NCBI GenBank assembly: GCA_041395325.1
Contig: JAWLAT010000009.1
Location: forward strand, 62,001 to 126,000
Reading direction: 5' to 3'
From: JAWLAT01 sp041395325
Lineage (GTDB): Bacteria > Pseudomonadota > Gammaproteobacteria > Xanthomonadales > SZUA-5
Length of the DNA: 64,000 nucleotides
A program made the translations under genes and the position numbers. Below the pieces are notes generated by a model. It worked only from the letters and a program-made list of their open reading frames with translations, searched no databases and was not told where the DNA came from. Shown here in pieces: positions 62,725 to 64,000 of the stretch (positions are counted from its first letter, which is position 1; each line of letters opens with the position of its first letter).

Positions 62725-63720
62725 ATGGTTCAGCATCTGCACTATCACCCCCGCCCGGATCAGCGCGAGCTGGCCGAGTCCTACTGGCCGACCCTGACGG
62801 GCCTGCTGCCCCTGTCGCGACTGCACAGTGGTTCGCAGGAATCGCCGCAGGCCTGGTCGGAACTGGTGGCCAGTGGCTTGTTTCAGATGGCCTTGCCGAT
62901 CGATCAGGGTGGCAGTGGTCTGGGTGCCACCGAAACGACGTTGATCGTGCTGGAGTTGGGGCGCTGTCTGGCCGCCCCGTCCGTACTGGCCACGCTGGGC
63001 GCGTCACTGTTGAGGTCCGCCGAACTGACCGAGACCGGTCCCGCTGATGGACGCTGTGCCGCGGGCTATGTGTCCCCGCAGCAGATCGTGCTGGTGCAGG
63101 ACAGCAAAGCCGAGTTCCTGCTGCTGCGAGACGGTGAGCGCGCGAGCCTGCATCCCTTGCGCGGTCACGGCGAGGTGCTCGATGAATACACCTGGGGCGT
63201 CAGCTTGCACCGTCTCGATCTGCTGGCACCGGCGCTGGCACAGATCAGTGGAGCGCGCCTGCGTCTGCTGTGGTTGCAGGATGCCGCGCAGCTGGCCGGC
63301 ATCGCCGATCTGGCCTGCCGCATGGCGGTTGCCTATGCCGCCGAGCGGCAGCAGTTCGGCCGGCCGATCGGCAGCTTCCAGGCGATCAAGCATCATTGCG
63401 CCAACATGGCGATGCTGGCGCGCTCGGCCATTGATCAGGTGTGCTTCGCTGCGGTCGCGGTCGACGAAGCCCGGCCGGATGCCGGCATGCAGGTCGATTG
63501 CGCCCTGCAGGTGGCGGCTGTGGCGGCTCTGCGCAACGCCGCTACCAACATCCAGGTGCATGGCGGGCTGGGCACCAGTGACGAGGCACATCCACACCGG
63601 TTGCTCAAGCGTGCGAGGCTGAGCATCGAACTGCTTGGGGGTCTGGAGCCGGTGATCGACCGTATCGCTGGCGCCTGCGCGTCCCGCCAGGCCAGCCATG
63701 AGCGCAACGGCTTCCGCTGA
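62725..63720 (+). CDS. Short acyl-CoA dehydrogenase-like subunit without catalytic base (pair B)
   Basis: A 331-residue dehydrogenase-fold protein. It keeps PIDQGGSGLGATE in the N-terminal domain and AERQQFGRPIGSFQAIKHHCA and VHGGLGTSDEAHPHRLLKRA in the C-terminal domain. The IVD-type region is RLRLLWLQDAAQLAGIA and the EGT position ELLGGLEP, so no base Glu is evident. Probable beta partner for the full-length enzyme encoded divergently at 61229-62395. No clear tandem 21-bp site faces this gene. Confidence 0.8.
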   Translation: MVQHLHYHPRPDQRELAESYWPTLTGLLPLSRLHSGSQESPQAWSELVASGLFQMALPIDQGGSGLGATETTLIVLELGRCLAAPSVLATLGASLLRSAELTETGPADGRCAAGYVSPQQIVLVQDSKAEFLLLRDGERASLHPLRGHGEVLDEYTWGVSLHRLDLLAPALAQISGARLRLLWLQDAAQLAGIADLACRMAVAYAAERQQFGRPIGSFQAIKHHCANMAMLARSAIDQVCFAAVAVDEARPDAGMQVDCALQVAAVAALRNAATNIQVHGGLGTSDEAHPHRLLKRARLSIELLGGLEPVIDRIAGACASRQASHERNGFR

Positions 63721-63838
63721 CACCGTCAGGATGTCAGCGCCTTTCGGCCCCACGCGTACACGCGAATCGTCTTCACGCCTCGTTTGCGCAGTGCAAGGTC
63801 GCCTACACTAGGGCCAAGCCCGTTGGGGGGAGGCGAAC

Positions 63839-64000
63839 TTGCCATCGACGCCGTCAACTGCCGGCCTGCCACCGGCGGCCGGTCATCGGCTGGAATTGCA
63901 TCTGGCCGATGGCAGCCGCCAGTCCGGCTGGGTCCTGGCCGACCATGCCGACACCGGCCTGTTCCTGGTGCGTGCCGATACCGGTGCAGCGCCGGTGTTG
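63839..64000 (+). CDS. Unidentified protein, 3' end cut by window
   Basis: An open frame starting at TTG 63839, 5 bp after a strong GGGGGGAGG, running off the right edge with 54 codons visible. It has a Pro/Ala-rich start, then a beta-rich segment (HRLELHLADGSRQSGWV). No family can be assigned. A TACACT at 63804-63809 could be a -10 element, but the -35 is poor. Confidence 0.55.
   Translation, partial: MPSTPSTAGLPPAAGHRLELHLADGSRQSGWVLADHADTGLFLVRADTGAAPVL

Noticed and set aside
31213..63720. Assignment of the island as a steroid-degradation cluster
   Set aside because: IpdC-like and FadE-pair-like genes are suggestive, but ring A/B enzymes (KstD, HsaA-D), a clear IpdAB pair and steroid oxygenases are absent in the window.

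Overview
The window is GC-rich, densely packed bacterial DNA. The best taxonomic clue is a Clp-type CRP/FNR regulator at 12608-13354 that closely resembles the Xanthomonas Clp protein. With a cysJIH operon, an AlaA-type aminotransferase and a MaeB malic enzyme, it points to a gammaproteobacterium of the Xanthomonadales/Lysobacterales. That placement is an inference. I see no insertion sequence, prophage, integrase or CRISPR array. There is one tRNA, elongator Met-CAU.

Bases 1-30600 are mostly core and housekeeping genes: an AidB-like acyl-CoA dehydrogenase cut by the left edge, a short asparaginase-domain protein, a DUF481 outer-membrane protein, a minus-strand set (HIT protein, dienelactone hydrolase, arginase, degenerate SufU-like protein), the assimilatory sulfite-reduction operon cysJ-cysI-cysH with a MetJ-like operator, an orphan ExbD, a secreted repeat protein, Clp, a LuxR-HTH/VOC fusion, maeB, a Vgb-like propeller, tdk, a TPR membrane protein, an M1 aminopeptidase, gcvT and gcvH, an SRPBCC protein, an SGNH hydrolase, alaA, lpdA and aceF (each with lipoyl domains, aceE absent), and a phasin with two palindromic operators.

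Bases 31200-63720 form one catabolic island of about 32 kb. It holds an AraC-type regulator, two acyl-CoA ligases, two CaiB-type CoA-transferases, a Cat1-type CoA-transferase homologue, two aldehyde dehydrogenases, two SDRs, a ThDP lyase, a TonB-dependent receptor, an MFS transporter, a double-hotdog MaoC hydratase, a CitE-like lyase, two crotonases, a thiolase, a nitronate-monooxygenase-like flavoprotein and five acyl-CoA dehydrogenases. Two of the dehydrogenases are short and appear to lack a catalytic base, which suggests heteromeric enzymes as in steroid and terpenoid catabolism. The logic is uptake, CoA activation, beta-oxidation-like cycles and C-C cleavage of an organic acid. The substrate cannot be read from the sequence.

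The most notable new observation is a shared cis-element in this island. Tandem half-sites of the form NGTCGC-N8-AA(G), repeated exactly 21 bp apart, lie in front of six transcription units and always point toward the gene they precede. The 21-bp architecture matches what is known for AraC-family ArgR sites in Pseudomonas, so the adjacent AraC-type regulator (31213-32277) is the obvious candidate to bind them. The first operon of the island carries two lesions: compensating frameshifts in an SDR and an in-frame amber codon in the ThDP enzyme. They could be real decay or sequence error.
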